Below are positions 1 through 13,255 of a stretch of 64,000 nucleotides of DNA, in pieces. Position numbers and translations under genes: made by a program. The stretch lies in contig JAIGNY010000719.1 in assembly GCA_020152595.1 (NCBI GenBank), forward strand, positions 262,501 through 326,500. The letters run 5' to 3'. The notes beneath the pieces are model-generated. The model made no database searches. It was not told where the DNA came from and saw nothing but the letters and a program-made list of their open reading frames with translations. This stretch comes from Chiridota heheva. Lineage: Eukaryota; Echinodermata; Holothuroidea; Apodida; Chiridotidae. Position 1 is the first letter of the stretch; every line of letters begins with the position of its first letter.

Positions 1-229
1 GACCACGAAAAACTTATTTTCCAAATCATGAATCTATCATTTTGGAGGGTATTAGTTCTATACACAATATAAAAATACAATATTGTGTTAACATATAATC
101 AGACTATATGCAACCATCCATGTAGAACTGAAGCTCAGTAACACAACATGCTCTTTCTAAATAATTGGATGTTTTTGTTAGATTATTGAGATAGGATAAC
201 TGTAACATGCACTATACAAGGACATGCTT
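1..229. other. AT-rich non-coding sequence
   Basis: No coding region, RNA gene or repeat that I can identify. Confidence 0.5.
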
Positions 230-420
230 TATATACATATGCGTATGTACCACTTTGTCTCATTTTATCTGGAAGTTCATTCCACCAAATTGATCCCATC
301 CTAGAAAATGCCCTCCCACCAAACGTTGTGTGTTTTATAGTTGTTATATTTTGATGAAATGTTGCTCCTCTAATTTTGTTTTAATAGATTCTAAAGCAAT
401 TCAAAGTTCAATTTCGAATA
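230..420 (-). mobile_element. LINE reverse-transcriptase C-terminal fragment
   Basis: Read on the minus strand, 250-330 gives FGGRAFSRMGSIWWNELPDK. This matches the common non-LTR ending (RAFS...P.LWN.LP..) downstream of reverse transcriptase. Sequence further into the fragment is frame-broken. It is a short dead remnant. Confidence 0.6.
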
Positions 421-704
421 CACAAACTATTAGAAATGTGCCGTCTTCAAAAGTTATATCGATAGATTATATTGATTGTTTTGATAAATAAATAAACTTA
501 ACAATTTTCTTGCGAAATAACCGACACCTATTGTTTCTTTCCCAGCACTGTTTGTGTGTACCCTTCTTCTGTTTGTTGTGACAATGCCTCAGCAGAGATA
601 CAAATGTATTCTCCTGACGAGCCTGAGATGAAACGGGGTGGAGATAATATACCTTGTAGATGGAACGCCAAAAGGACTACATGTAATGTATGTGTAAACT
701 TATT

Positions 705-834
705 ACAGGGCCATGACATCCACCATCTTAGATTTGCTTCTCAGATTTGGAAATAACAGGGCCCATGACACCCTCCGTCTCAGATCTGCCTCTCAGATTT
801 GGAAAATTACAGGGCCAAAAAAAAAAAAAAAAAA
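705..834 (+). repeat. 51-bp tandem duplication followed by a poly(A) run
   Basis: Unit 1 is 705-755 and unit 2 is 756-808. Each starts ACAGGGCC and contains TCTCAGATTTGGAAA. A partial third ACAGGGCC at 809-816 leads into 18 A's (817-834). From 835 to about 1075 the sequence is a degenerate GAAAATT-rich, purine-rich repeat. I see no coding potential. Confidence 0.7.
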
Positions 835-1075
835 TTTCACGGGGATTTGATGCAAACTTCCCGAAAGTGAAGAAAATATCCGAAAATGAAGGAAATTTAC
901 CATCATTAAATTCCTTAACATAAAGAAATCCCTTTTAAAAAATGAAAGAAAATTCTTATAATTGAAGCAAATTTCGTGAAAACTGGAAATAAATTCCTGA
1001 AAACTTTTCAAAAATTGAAACAAATTTCACGAAAATTTAAAGCGATTTCTTAAAAATTCAAGATTTCCGAAAAAA

Positions 1076-1800
1076 AAGATGCTTATTATGGAATCTGACT
1101 CTTCAAAAACAATTCATTAGACCTTCATTACTGGGGGCTAAAATGGTACTTAGCTTCGAATAAAATTATTTGGAAGGGGGGGTGGCTCCCTGCTCTCGAT
1201 TCCTACACCAATGTACAGCCCGGATCGAGAGTTTTGCCTCTAAGATTTTAAGTTTGCAAAATCTTGCTTATTTGTATAATAAAATGTATGCATTAGCATT
1301 AAAAGAAGATATAGATGACTCAAAAGTGTATCATATATATTTTTGTTAACTTTTCATGTAAAACTGATACCAAATTAAACGAATTGAAATAGTATTTAAA
1401 TTTGAAAATACAATTCTCCCGCCAAAATTAACCTACATAATTTTTAATTTCTGTCAATATCTACAAATTGGTTTAATAAACTTAAACAAAACTGGTGTGG
1501 AAAACTTTTGATGACCATCATGATAACTGACTTAAGGCAGGTTCTGTGGACCACAAACATCGATACTTTATCACATTTAATATGTTGGTTTCACATACAT
1601 TAACAATCTATGTTAGGCTCGTATCAGGAGAAATATTCATCAATGGCGGCCTCCATAGCCAACAAAACCTGAGATCTAGGGTTTGTATTTGAACCCTCGT
1701 TCGAGGGCATCTTCTGGACAGACAAATTTTCGATCGCCTATGAGCCACGTGTTCAAGACGCACAAATGATGCAAATCATTTAGAAACCGAATGTTGACAA
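1076..1800. other. Non-coding stretch, nothing recognised
   Basis: AT-rich sequence with stops in all frames. I see no repeat structure or splice-like exon that I can support. Confidence 0.5.
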
Positions 1801-2750
1801 TTCCTTGAATAACTCTCTCATACCTAAATCTTGTTACTACTCGCATGAGTATTCATTTTTATCAACCAGTACGTGTGCTTCTCTTTTATATATCATTCTT
1901 ACCAATGCTTTTGATAGTGTATGTACAACTGATATACTTATTATTGATGACAATTTTTTGATCACCTGCCAGTATTTGCTATATTCGAAAATTTCTTATC
2001 AAAAACTTTACCCGAGAAACCATTCGTAATTTACCCCCGCGGGTATTCACACTTTATCAAATCATTCATTTCTCATGAATTGACTGTTTCCCCTAACTAA
2101 AATGCAATTTTCAAAAAGCTAGATAACTCAAGGTATCAAGAATTCAATCAACTTGTAAAAATAACAAATAAAAAACCATGGAGCCTATACAGCTATAAGC
2201 AATTCCGAAATCGTTCAACGTCTGTCATATGCTTTGTTAAGAAAACTAATTTGACTACAATGTTTGATTATGATAATTGTAATATCAAGAAAGTAATCAA
2301 TGAAGTCGTTCATGGTTCTAAGAAACTAAATAAGTAGAAGAAGTAGTTCACGATGGTCTTATAGTCTGAAACACAGTAGACATTTGTGTATATTGAATGA
2401 TTATGTTCTAACTGTTGGACGTTGGACTTGATATTAGGTCAAGTATTCCTTTTTCTAAAGATTACGAATTTACCTATTAACTGTGATTAGTTCATTTGTT
2501 TTGACTCTAACTGATGCAAATGAAATTCATGAAATGATATGTAATCTTAATCATTCGTCTCCTTGTTATTATAAAATATCTCCTAATGACGTAAAATCGC
2601 TTACAGCCAATATCTCAGAACCTCTCTCATATTTGGTCAATCTTTCCATCACTCATGGTATGATATCATATCTGCTATCCTCTGCATTATATGTCTGTCT
2701 TTACTCGACAGCTCGGTTAAGAATTACTATTAGTACATGTCTTACACAAA
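1800..2750 (+). mobile_element. Degenerate LINE (linker to reverse-transcriptase N-terminus)
   Basis: Around 1805-2020 the + strand reads LLYIILTNAFDS...DILIIDD, resembling the LIDNIFTN...DISDH segment at the end of LINE endonucleases. Around 2480-2650 it reads EIHEMICNLNHSSPCYYKIS and PLSYLVNLSITHG. These resemble the pre-palm pattern (EI...L...KSPG.D.I...PL..L.N.S...G). Stops and frame changes separate them. It is an old, inactive fragment of jockey/CR1-like type. Confidence 0.6.
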
Positions 2751-4613
2751 TATATAATGCCACTATTTTGCTACAGCTGATCTATCTATTTACCATATAT
2801 ACCTATCTATATTTTATAACAATCAATTGTCTATATTTTTCTTTCAAGTTTGTGATGTAATTGCATGGTTTTGTTTTGCTGTTGAAACTATATTCTTAAA
2901 ATAGAGCGTACGTCCAAAGATAGCATGTTCTCCGAAGTCGCTTTTATTATATATTTCATACAATGAATATACATATCTTTTTTACTGTTGACGTGATCAG
3001 ACTTGAGTAAATGTTTATAAATCAATCACCAATCTGACGTATTTCATTAGGTCTGTTTTTTCACATGCATACCACCTCGCTCTAAATAAAAACAGTTTTA
3101 TCGTGCAATCAATAATTCCAATGTCAGCTTCGCCAACTTAAATGATTAATCGAGTGGCCATTTTCATATATTACAAAAGAGGAAAGTAAGATAAACAACA
3201 TAATAAAGAACGTCTTCAGAACATTACTTACCCTTAAGTAGATATTCGAGTTCACAGGTTGGTCTGAAAATGACTGAAATCAGACTAGTTGTGATATCAT
3301 ATCTTCAAATCCTCAAAGTCTTTCTTTATTTCATTTCAAACGAATTCTAAGATTTGATCATTGGATATGTCAGGTGCTTCTACAATGGTACATTTAAATT
3401 ACCCCACGTAGAAATTTGAACAAAAATATGACATAATACATGAAGGATAACCATTTTTTTAAATGAAGACAACAAACACTTATGTTAAAAGTGGAAAATG
3501 TTGTAAATATAGCCGGAAATTGCGTCACAAGAGTTTTATTTAGCAAAATAAATTGACAATCTCAAGGTAGAAATTTAAAGGAAATGAATCGTCCCATAAA
3601 TAAATGCAGAAGTGAACGCTACTGTCTGAAAACGTCACTTCCGCTTATCAATTTGTTTCTTGATTGCGAGAAATCTGTGATGCTATCGATAACACATGTA
3701 TGCTCCTGTGTCAGTATGTTCGGTCCAACGGATGTGTGATCAATAACATGGCAGATTTCACGGGAAAAATTGAAAGCAGAAAGTGAAGTTACAAGCTTGG
3801 CGGCCTTCACTTATGAATGTATTTATAGGACGATACCTTTACTTTGAATGTTTATATCTTTTTTCTTGATCATATATCAAGATTAAAATTGGGTTTGTCC
3901 CTTTCACGTTCGACAACAAAAGCCGAATTTCCGGAACCTTACTGTGTCTCACAGTACCTGATGTTTCAGACAGTCATTGCCAGAAAAGTTGCCTATAAAT
4001 GTATTCGTCATATGCCAAGCTTAGGATTTACATCTTAAGCTCTGGATGCTGTTACTTTTATTATCATTATTCCCATGGGATACAAAGCGTTTCTCAATGA
4101 AATGACGTATGAAGCCGTCCGGCCATGATTAGATGGATAACATGTGCTGACTTGCCACAAATGCGATAGCAGAACATACATCAGCTGCAGTTTTAAAATT
4201 TGAATAATGTTTATTTTGTGGGAAGATGTGAAAACATTGGAAAGATGTATCCGTTATTACGACAAGAAAGTGATGCAGGGTTACTGTCTTGAACAAGAAA
4301 AATGGCACACCGGGACGATCTCAGCCTAGACATTATATTATTTTTATTAAAATTGTAAAGGTCTATAGACAGATAGACAGGTTTCGGTCATTTCCGCTCT
4401 ATCATACAAGGTTGCATGTCTGTTTGACTCATCTTATATCAACTGTAGAAGAGTGACACCACACATTCCTTTATCAGGTGATACAACACTCGACAAGAAG
4501 GTTTCACTTTGTAACGAATGCACAAATGATACAAGACACTTAATGTTTTATTTTTCTGCGATAAGTGAAATCAGGGCCAGAGCCTTGTTCAAACTGGGCT
4601 GATGTGCGTAACT
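2751..4613. other. Non-coding, AT-rich; short open frames only
   Basis: Short open frames (for example 3619-3810 on the minus strand) have no recognisable product and no splice context. Text around 3210-3300 has a distant inverted likeness to intronic repeats near 40917 and 41330 (ATATTCGAGTT..., TGACTGAAATCAGACTAGT). Confidence 0.45.
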
Positions 4614-4670
4614 GGAGGGAAGGGGAAGGCGGAGGAAGGGGGGGGGGGGAGGAGAGGGGGAGGGGGTATT
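4614..4670 (+). repeat. G-rich homopurine tract
   Basis: About 55 nt of almost pure purine, with many runs of three or more G, including one of nine or more. It could form a quadruplex or triplex. No gene is adjacent. Confidence 0.6.
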
Positions 4671-6469
4671 CAGCTCAATATTGTTTTATCTTAGGGAATG
4701 CTGATAACCACTTCTTATTTGTTACCCACGTAAACCTGTAAGTCATGTGGTACAGCCCGCGATTGCGGTCAAGCCGCGATTGCGGTCCAGATAAGTTTAT
4801 GAGGGAAAAAATGCTGCATAAAGATTCATTTATCAAAATACATTATTGATGGTAATATATAACATAACATTTATATCATTGTAACGATATTTGTTTTGTT
4901 TTTATTCTCAGTGACTACGATTGTGTATAATAGCATTGTTAACATTTAAGGTGTTATATTTATGTTTCTTCAATTTGTGCTCTCGGAAGTCTAAACCGAA
5001 AGGAAAAATCTGTATCTCTCGTGTGTAGAAATTACGCAAAATTGTGTTGCCACCAAGGTGATGGTGATTCTTCCGACCTTGTAAAGGTAAAAGCCAATCA
5101 ATCACTGACTTGAATCAGTGACATTCCATCGTATTCGCAGATTTCCACCTGTCCACTTGGAAAGTTTATTGATGTCATGTTGAAATTTCGAAATTTAGAT
5201 ACACTTTTGCACCATGAATCATTGCAAGGCATCACAATCATCATATAGACATGTGTATTGGAGTCACCTGTCAATTTCAAATCAACGTACTCCATCCATA
5301 TGCGATCGACAAGACTAAAATCGTCACTTATAGAGAAGAGTTCAACTTCTTCAGGAAGTCATTTGTCAGACATGTACTTGCTGTGTGAATAAAGTTAAAG
5401 AAGATAACAGGGTTAAGGTATAAGCCGAAGTTCCATGTTCTAATCCGGAGGCTCCGGATACTTGAAATTATTCTGACCAGAAAAAAACAATTTCTTTATT
5501 ATTGTATTCCTTTCACATACAATGAGCATGCTTGGATTGTAATGTTCTATCAACGTCGGAGAAGACCTGGAGAATTTTTCAGTGCTTGAGATAAGTAATA
5601 TGAGGTAAATGCTATGGGTTATTGGTGTGACACAATTCTTCACGTGTAATTTATGCCATGACAGGGGTAGCCATTCTATACCGAAGATTTCCAAGTATTA
5701 GTCAAAATGAAATGTCACACTTTGTCACATTGTAAGGGGGTGAGGAGTGGGGGACGGCTAAGAGACTTTGGCAATACCACGGACAGTGCCTATTTTGAGG
5801 GATTTTCGCAACAGCACTAATTAACGGAGATAGGATTGAATGTGTCAGAAAGTGGAGGTCCGTGCCCTAATCCCGAAAAAGCAAGTTTGGACCCTTCTAA
5901 TCTTAATGCTTAGTAACTTAATGCTTAGTTTCCTAGAAGTGGGAATTAGGAGCCCGGACAACAGTAGTAAGGTAACCACTTTATAGTTTGCTCTTTACTA
6001 TGGAATAAAGCTTCATATGTAACAAAGGGTAACCGCATGAAAATAGAAGGATAGCCTACATCAAGCTACGTTGGGACAACACTCATTAGCAAATATCGTA
6101 CGGGAAATATTGGATTGTCGAAATATTAAATGTGTTATTCAACAAACCTCTTTGTGCGGTATGGCAAAATCTGAAACTTGCTGGCATGGCACCTTTACAA
6201 CCTCATTGACCACATCCGCAAGTTGCAATAGAACTTAGGTGCCTAAAATTTTGCTCTTGGCAGTCTTCAAGTCCTATTTGGAGAAGCTATTCAAGTAAAT
6301 GGTCTCTGGATATTTGTTTATACTAATGCAAAATGACTTGATCGGAAAAAAGTTACAAAAATAAAGTATTCATTAAAAAATGTATAAGAAGATTATCTGG
6401 TCATATAACATCGTGAATTTCAGTAAGATTGGCTCGTGTACTTTCTTACCAATCTTAAGAGACATACAT
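4671..6469. other. Non-coding stretch
   Basis: Contains a short direct repeat around GCGATTGCGGTC near 4757-4790 and otherwise nothing I recognise. Minus-strand open frames at 4908-5694 are short and have no family resemblance. Confidence 0.45.
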
Positions 6470-7530
6470 TTTTAAGTAGAAATGCGCATAAATTTATATG
6501 CAACTCTAATTGAATATTGGTCTTGAATGGTCTTTGATCGACGAAAGTACATGAAAAAGGTGTAAATGTTCTTACACTGAGGGATTTCATTTTACCTATT
6601 GCAAATTACTTCCTTTTTTTATTTAAGATATTTAAAACATATAGACGACTACTGAAATTTGATATATAGAAACACTACACCGAACGCTACAAACGTGCAT
6701 TAGTGATTGCTAAAGTGAGTACGAAATATGTTTAAAAACTTGTCTTTGATCTGTTGATTGTCTTGATCAACGAATTATGATGAAAATTTGTATTTATTCA
6801 ATCTTCATGAAATTACTGTACTTCGTCTTACTTAACATGTTAATAATATTTTTAATTCAAAGACAGTGACTGGAATGTATCCAAAGAAATATTGATCGAT
6901 GAAGTCACTAGAAAGGAGATTTAGCAGAGAAACGTTAACAATGTATTTCAGTGAAATTGTCAAATACTCCTCTCATATCTTCAATAAATAAAAATAACAC
7001 AAATCTAGAAGATGCATTAAAGCATTATGAACGATAAAATACGCATTAATTACAATGTTATCCAACATAGCTTACATAAAAATCTTGAGCTATCTTTGAT
7101 CTGTTGATGAAGAAAGTGTCACACGAAAAAGATGAAAATGCTCTTGGAAAGAAGATTTGTATTCGGGGAAAATGTGCCATACATTTCAGTAACATATTTT
7201 TAATATAAAATTCGAAAACTATATTCTGATATTACAGCGTTGAAAAACGCATTCCTTACAATCTTATCCAACGTGAGTTACATGTCTGGCTGGAATTGTC
7301 TTTGACTGACGACTGAGTGGACAAGGACATTTTTACGTTAACTCATCTTGCTGTAGATTATCTTGAACATCAAAAAGTGACAAACATGCATTTAAGTTTC
7401 TTATAACTCGAAACAGGCATTTATTATATTAGTATGCAACACGAATTACATGTACCTTGTCGTTGGTCGATGAAGGTATGGACAAAGAACATACAAATGA
7501 ATTTTCGGTGACCTTGAGATTTTCGGTTTT
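6470..7530 (+). repeat. Ancient degenerate tandem repeat, about six units
   Basis: A module with an ACGCATT-like anchor (near 6483, 6691, 7040, 7248, 7418) is followed 40-80 bp later by TCTTTGATCNNTTGAT or a variant (6530, 6742, 6883, 7091, 7295, 7456). A GATGAAAATG-like element comes next. Unit spacing varies between about 170 and 350 bp. It is non-coding. Confidence 0.5.
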
Positions 7531-7697
7531 TCAACATGCGGAAAATCAAAACATCGCTGGCGCTGGCGCTGGCGCGAATGTGATTCAATTTGGTTTCATT
7601 ACAAACTAAAAGTATTTGTGTTTAAATGTATGTGTTGAATTATTTTTGATCAATAAAACAATTCTTGATCATGAAATGTTTATAGAAGACAGAAGTA

Positions 7698-8250
7698 AGT
7701 CCGGTTCGTAATCCCGATCGGGAAACTTCAGAGTTCGCCTGTTCGGGAGATTGGGACATGCGCAGTACAAGTCTATTCAATAACAAAGCTTCGCTATAGT
7801 CTTTTGTGTAGTCACTTTATGGGTGTATTATTTCTTAACACTCCGTTTTATAAAGATAAAGTGATGATACAAAAGTTTGATTTGACTTTTACAATATTTA
7901 TTACCCATACAACTGTACAATGTTAATCAAAAATTCCCGAACAAAACTTCAAAATGCTTTTTATCATTAAATCTTGTTAAAGCGCGACTGACTAACGGTA
8001 AGAGATAATAAGAAATCACCACTTTTCTTCAAATTTCTCAAAAACTCTACGGTAAATTATAAAAGTGCACGTGAAAAGATAATTCATACGCCATTAATTG
8101 ATAACGTGAAGAAAAATTTCAACCCTTCGCAGTGGTTGAAACTTCTCTGATTACATACGAAATTTGAATTTGGATAGATGCATTGTGGGATACTTCCGTA
8201 AAGTTCGGGAGACCAAAACCGTTTTCCCGATCGAGAGTACGAACCGGACT
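7698..8250. mobile_element. MITE-like element with 28-bp terminal inverted repeats
   Basis: The left end 7698-7725 (AGTCCGGTTCGTAATCCCGA...) is inverted at 8223-8250 with about three mismatches. The direct repeat AAGTAAGT flanks or overlaps both ends (7693-7700 and 8253-8260), compatible with an 8-bp target duplication of hAT type. The exact ends are uncertain by a few bases. There is no transposase frame, so it is non-autonomous. Confidence 0.68.
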
Positions 8251-8260
8251 GCAAGTAAGT

Positions 8261-11200
8261 ATTCATTTACCCAACTGCAAGTGACATCAACTTTTCTGAT
8301 TTAAAATATTCATAACATTTATTGAAAAAAATACATTTCAACAAATATAAGTGCTTGTTACAGAAGAGAATATGTATATAATTTGCTAATGGAATGGGTG
8401 CCATTCAGTCACATTGAAAAATACTTCCTTTATATCCTAGTTGCCCTGTAAACATAATATTTGAAATATATAATAACCATCAGAGTCGAAGCAAGTATTC
8501 GCTATACAAGGTTACGCAACATGGAAAACATAAACAGCTTCCAAATATCTCACATTGAAAGGCATATTATTATATTTTCAAAAATATTGAGAACAAAAGT
8601 AAGAGTATTTGTGATATAAATATATGATCATGGTGTAGGTTCACATCCAATTCCAAGTCATGCAGTAATGTTTTCGTTGGGTTTTGTCTTTTGCAGGTTA
8701 TAATCTGGTTGATTTTAATCTAATAAAACCGGCGAACAGTTTGAAACTGTGTCATGGATTACAAACCACAGCTGTCCTTCACATATGTACCAAAGCATCC
8801 CATGTTATCCTATCCTTTACGCAAACACTACCAGCTTACAATCCACTTTCATAGCCGAGCAACCACAGTCATCTCACGTGGACCAAATTTGGTCAATGGT
8901 TAATGGGTGTCTATGAATGAAGGCGTACATTGTGTGCGAACACATCTACCGTCCCAGGGAAAGGAATTCTTTAAGAATTTCCCAGGTTGATGACGTTCCA
9001 TGGTCTTAATGGCATGCTTCTGTTAATGACCTATGTACTTTGCATTCACATATTAGTGAATGCACTCGCTGGAAGCTTAGGCGGGTGACTCGTTGACATA
9101 CACATCTTTGGTCAATGTGATTTTGGCTGTATACTGGCTGCCTCTACGGGAGTTATTTGGGAATTTTTTTCGTGATTGAAAACTCGACTTTATTGCGCAT
9201 TTGGTGAAAACTTTTACTGATCATCGTGTATTTTCTCAATCGAGAATAGATCCCCGTAAGTTGTTTATATTTACATTCGTTTCTATAGTTCTTTCTATTT
9301 AGAAATTCAAAATATTTGTTAAAAGTAAAAGTGTATTTTAATCATTTTTTTTTTTAAATTATAAAATTAACTGAAAACAAAATTAAGGCTTACCTAAGGT
9401 AAATAAACATATCAAAGTATCTGATGGGCTAAACGAAAAGATTATTTTATCCATTTTAACAATTGTAAAAGAAAACTAAGTTAGCTAGCGATAAAGGATG
9501 TTTTTGTGATCGACTGATGTGTATAGTTTCATGGACAAATGTGCAAATTCTTCAATGTGATAATGTTACCAAACAATCTAAATAACGCGACAATCGAAGT
9601 AACAGTATGTTGGTTCGGATTTAATTGTTTACATCTGATACACGGGTACCCGACACAAGTATGAAGTCTGCGCGAGTGAATTAAGTGAGGAAGGGTTTCA
9701 CAACCCTCTTAATCCTCCAAAAGGATTGTATCTACATATTTGTGCCTGTATAAGTTGTAGGACAATCCTAGATAATATAGACCTTTGGTATATATGACAT
9801 ATGGTTCAATAATTTTCACTTACATACAAAAGTTACAGGCCCATAAAATACATAGTATAGGTCTCACGTCATGCGCATCGTGACGAAAGCTTATCATGTC
9901 TTTCGTTAACATTTTGATGGAGGCACTTAAGTTTAAGCCGGAGAATAAAATAGTTATTTATGTATTTTCTGCAAATGTAGCACACGCCCATATAGAGGAA
10001 TATTTGCTAAATTGAGTACCTTTCTATTGGTCACGTTGGATGGTGAGATCAGGAGGCTGCCATTTTATAATGGGCAACTCCCTGCTGAAGTTTAGTAAGA
10101 TACAATATTCCATTGCTGAACACAAATGTATTTCGGGATGTATGTCATAGTAAGAAGTAGGAATTCATTGAGAGCAAAGGCGCTGCAACCTATACGTATG
10201 GGTGAAATTCATTTAATGAGAATGATTTTTCTGCTCACTGAAAACAATTGTATTGTTGACAATAATGTGTGTCTCTCCTCTACATTGGCTCGTAGCCAGG
10301 ATTTTTCGCAAGGGGACACAAACACCTAACGATGGGGCACATTATCCATATACTCTTATCTTCTATTTTTTTCAATTTGATTTTTCGCAGAGGGGGGGGT
10401 ACCTCCCCAATGCTGGCCAGCTGGCCAGGGGCCTGACACAGCTGCCCCTATTTCATCCCAACCAATCATATATCTTCCCCAGCTTCCCCTATCTTGTCCC
10501 TCAGCTGCTCCTTTCTCGTCCCCAGCTTCCCCTATCTAGCCCCTTACTGCCTCTTACTGCCCCTATAGACTTGTTCACCAGCTTTATTATTCTGGTGTTG
10601 TCACTGACTGAGAGCCGCCTGTGTTGCAAATCTAAAAACGACTGAAGAATGGGAGTTATAAAATATCATTTGTTTAAGTTTATCACCCCCTGATTAGGCT
10701 ACCCCTATCCTGCTCCCGTTCAGGTGGATTTCGTTTTAAGGTGTTCAACAAAAAACCCAAAAAACTCGAGGTTAATGGAAATAATGCGTATCAGAGATGA
10801 GTGTCATCAGGTCTTGCACCGGTCCCTACATAACCAGGCAAGATGGGCTCGGGGAACTTGCACCACCAGATTTGTGACATGCTACCCAATAGGTCTCATC
10901 TGATCTCGACCCTGTTGAATCATGTGTTGACAGCTTAAACCTGGGTATCTAACAAATAATTATTCAAATAAACTTAATAAATGCCGTTTTCTACGGAACG
11001 CGTCACCTCCTTTCAGCATTTTTTGAAGAAATAAAACGTACATGCTAAAATTGTTGTGTTGTACATTCAACATCTGTATCTAATCCTGCACGTGTTAGTG
11101 CATTGATCAGTCATATATCACATACATTCGTACCTAATGATTAAAAAAACAAATTATCTCTGACGCCATTGCTTCATTGGTATGCGTGGTTAACACTGAC

Positions 11201-12341
11201 ACTACGCTTTTCCTCTAGTTGATGATTAATTCATCTATTATTCATTTGTCATCAGTTGGTGAATCCTAGGTGTAACATTCTTTATTTCTCATGAGGTTTT
11301 ATAAACAAATGTAAATATCACCGAAGAGATACGGCCTATTGTACTCAGTGGCGTAGCAAGGGTCCTGGGATCATAGAAAATTTTGCGTTCGGGGCATAAA
11401 AAAATATATTGCAATGTCATTGCCCGGGCCCCTACATCTCGATTTGTGCTCATGGCCAGTGGGTTTTATCCACCATATTGTTGCCTCTGAAATTTCAATT
11501 GTGTATCCTATATGAATTAGTCACACTAAACAAATAGCCAACGACGGTGAATCGTCCTCACCAATAAAATGGACCAACTGGAAAACAGATAAGCTTAGGT
11601 GGCTTTTCGAGATTTATGCTTGGGAAAGTAAAACTCACACCCTCATTTGCAGGTTCATTTTACGCGAGAATAGCATCACACTCATAAAAGACGTTCTTAG
11701 AATAGTCTGGAATGTTACTACGTCTATGAGTTACATCATGTGATAGATTACGTGAGAGAAGACAATATATGATCACGTCATTCATTATTTGTGTTAAAAA
11801 ACCCACGACAGGAGCAGATCCGTGAAAAGAGAATAAGTGTTGAAACGATCTTTATTCTTACTTCCTGTTACAAGAGATTGTTTCCAGAATTTGGAACAAA
11901 CTGCTATATCGACTATTTAGAAAAAAGAGAATCTAATCTCATTAAAATTGCTTGACCCGTTGACCAATACATTCGATAAATACTAGGAACATCAAATCCG
12001 CGGCGGTAATTGATTGGCCTGTCAGTGATTGTATACATATTTCGACTAATCAGAAACGTTGGATTGTATCGTATTTTCATTTCCACGATATCTGGTCTTT
12101 AAAGGCTATCTATCATGATTAAAATGTGGCGGCGTACAGTTTATTCCAAAATAATACCGATTGGCCTATCAATGTAAAGTACACATTGTACAATTGTGTT
12201 TCGACCACTCAAAACACACGAATTTATATATATTTACCTCCGTGTTATAGAGACGATAACTGACCTTTAAAGTTTTTGTAAACATCCTAGTGGTCAGTTC
12301 TGATAGGTTTTGTTTTCGTTATTACTTATTGACGATCTTCA
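8261..12341. other. Non-coding region upstream of the gene
   Basis: No gene supported. Around 10270-10560 there is a C/T-rich stretch with CCCCTAT-like repeats (its 130-codon open frame is low complexity). Near 11346 the phrase CAGTGGCGTAGC... resembles a dispersed repeat also seen near 20353. Positions 12000-12280 hold two diverged copies of a roughly 120-bp unit (GATTGGCCTRTCA ... CTTTAAAG). Confidence 0.4.
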
Positions 12342-12391
12342 CGATTAGTATTATGATTATGATTATGATCATGATTATTATCATGATTATG

Positions 12392-12427
<36 letters not shown>

Positions 12428-12600
12428 ATTATCATTATTAGTATCATTATCATTATCATTAGTATTAGCATAAGTATTAGTATAAGTATAAGTATAAGTA
12501 TAAGTATAAGTATAAGTATAATTTAATTATTAACATTAACATTATTATTAACATTATTATTAACATTATTATTAACATTATTATTAACATTACATACATT
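12342..12600 (+). repeat. Compound ATT-based microsatellite
   Basis: Successive blocks are ATTATG, ATT, ATTATC, AGTATA and ATTATTAAC repeats. It may be a LINE tail expansion, but no LINE body is recognised upstream. Confidence 0.9.
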
Positions 12601-12949
12601 TATACTGTGCTTAAACTTCAAAAAGCTTTAAGTGCAGTACAGACTGTACAATTGTATAAAATCGTTAAGTTTACCAAAAGTACGGATACAAATTATACAA
12701 ATGCAAGAATTAAATGCAAGAATTAAAGATAAATCTAAAACCTTAAAAAGTACTTCAGGGAAAAAATATATATGAAGGTAATGAAAATATGGAGGTGACA
12801 AGACTGCAAGACATGAAAGTTAAAAAACGCTACAATTCAGAGATGAAATTATAAGGCAATGACATTAAAGTAGTAAAATGTAAGCCCTAAGATTCATGTA
12901 TACAATAAAATGAAAACCGTGACCTGGGACCCATGCAGTGCACCTCTAG

Positions 12950-13255
12950 ATCCGTGCCTTCCCGCTAATTATATAAACAGCAGGCTGCATGATATATGTG
13001 CATGAGTCCTATGACCTGTATGTACGTGTAGTGGGCACATGGTGCAACCTTATAAGATATAACTGAGGCAGAAAACCTTAGAGACTGAATCATAAATACC
13101 ATAAGAATAAAAGATGTGTCTCGAATACCATAAGATTCAAAAATATGTCTCGAAAGACAATGAAACTGCAACTCGGGGATCATGACTGATGTCTTAATTG
13201 GCCGCATGAATATATCACTGCTAGTGAAACTTGATAACACACCCGTATACAAAAA
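12950..13255 (+). repeat. Dispersed repeat, copy 1 (partial)
   Basis: Shares TAAATACCATAAGAAT and ATGAAACTGCAA...GATCATGACTGAT with the ends of the copies at 14040-14440 and 16375-16800. It is non-coding. Confidence 0.55.

Noticed and set aside
528-1023. Short open frames near the left edge
   Set aside because: Random-length frames over a tandem duplication, poly(A) and AT-rich text.
10253-10645. 130-codon open frame rich in Pro, Leu and Ser
   Set aside because: C/T-rich low-complexity DNA with no family resemblance.
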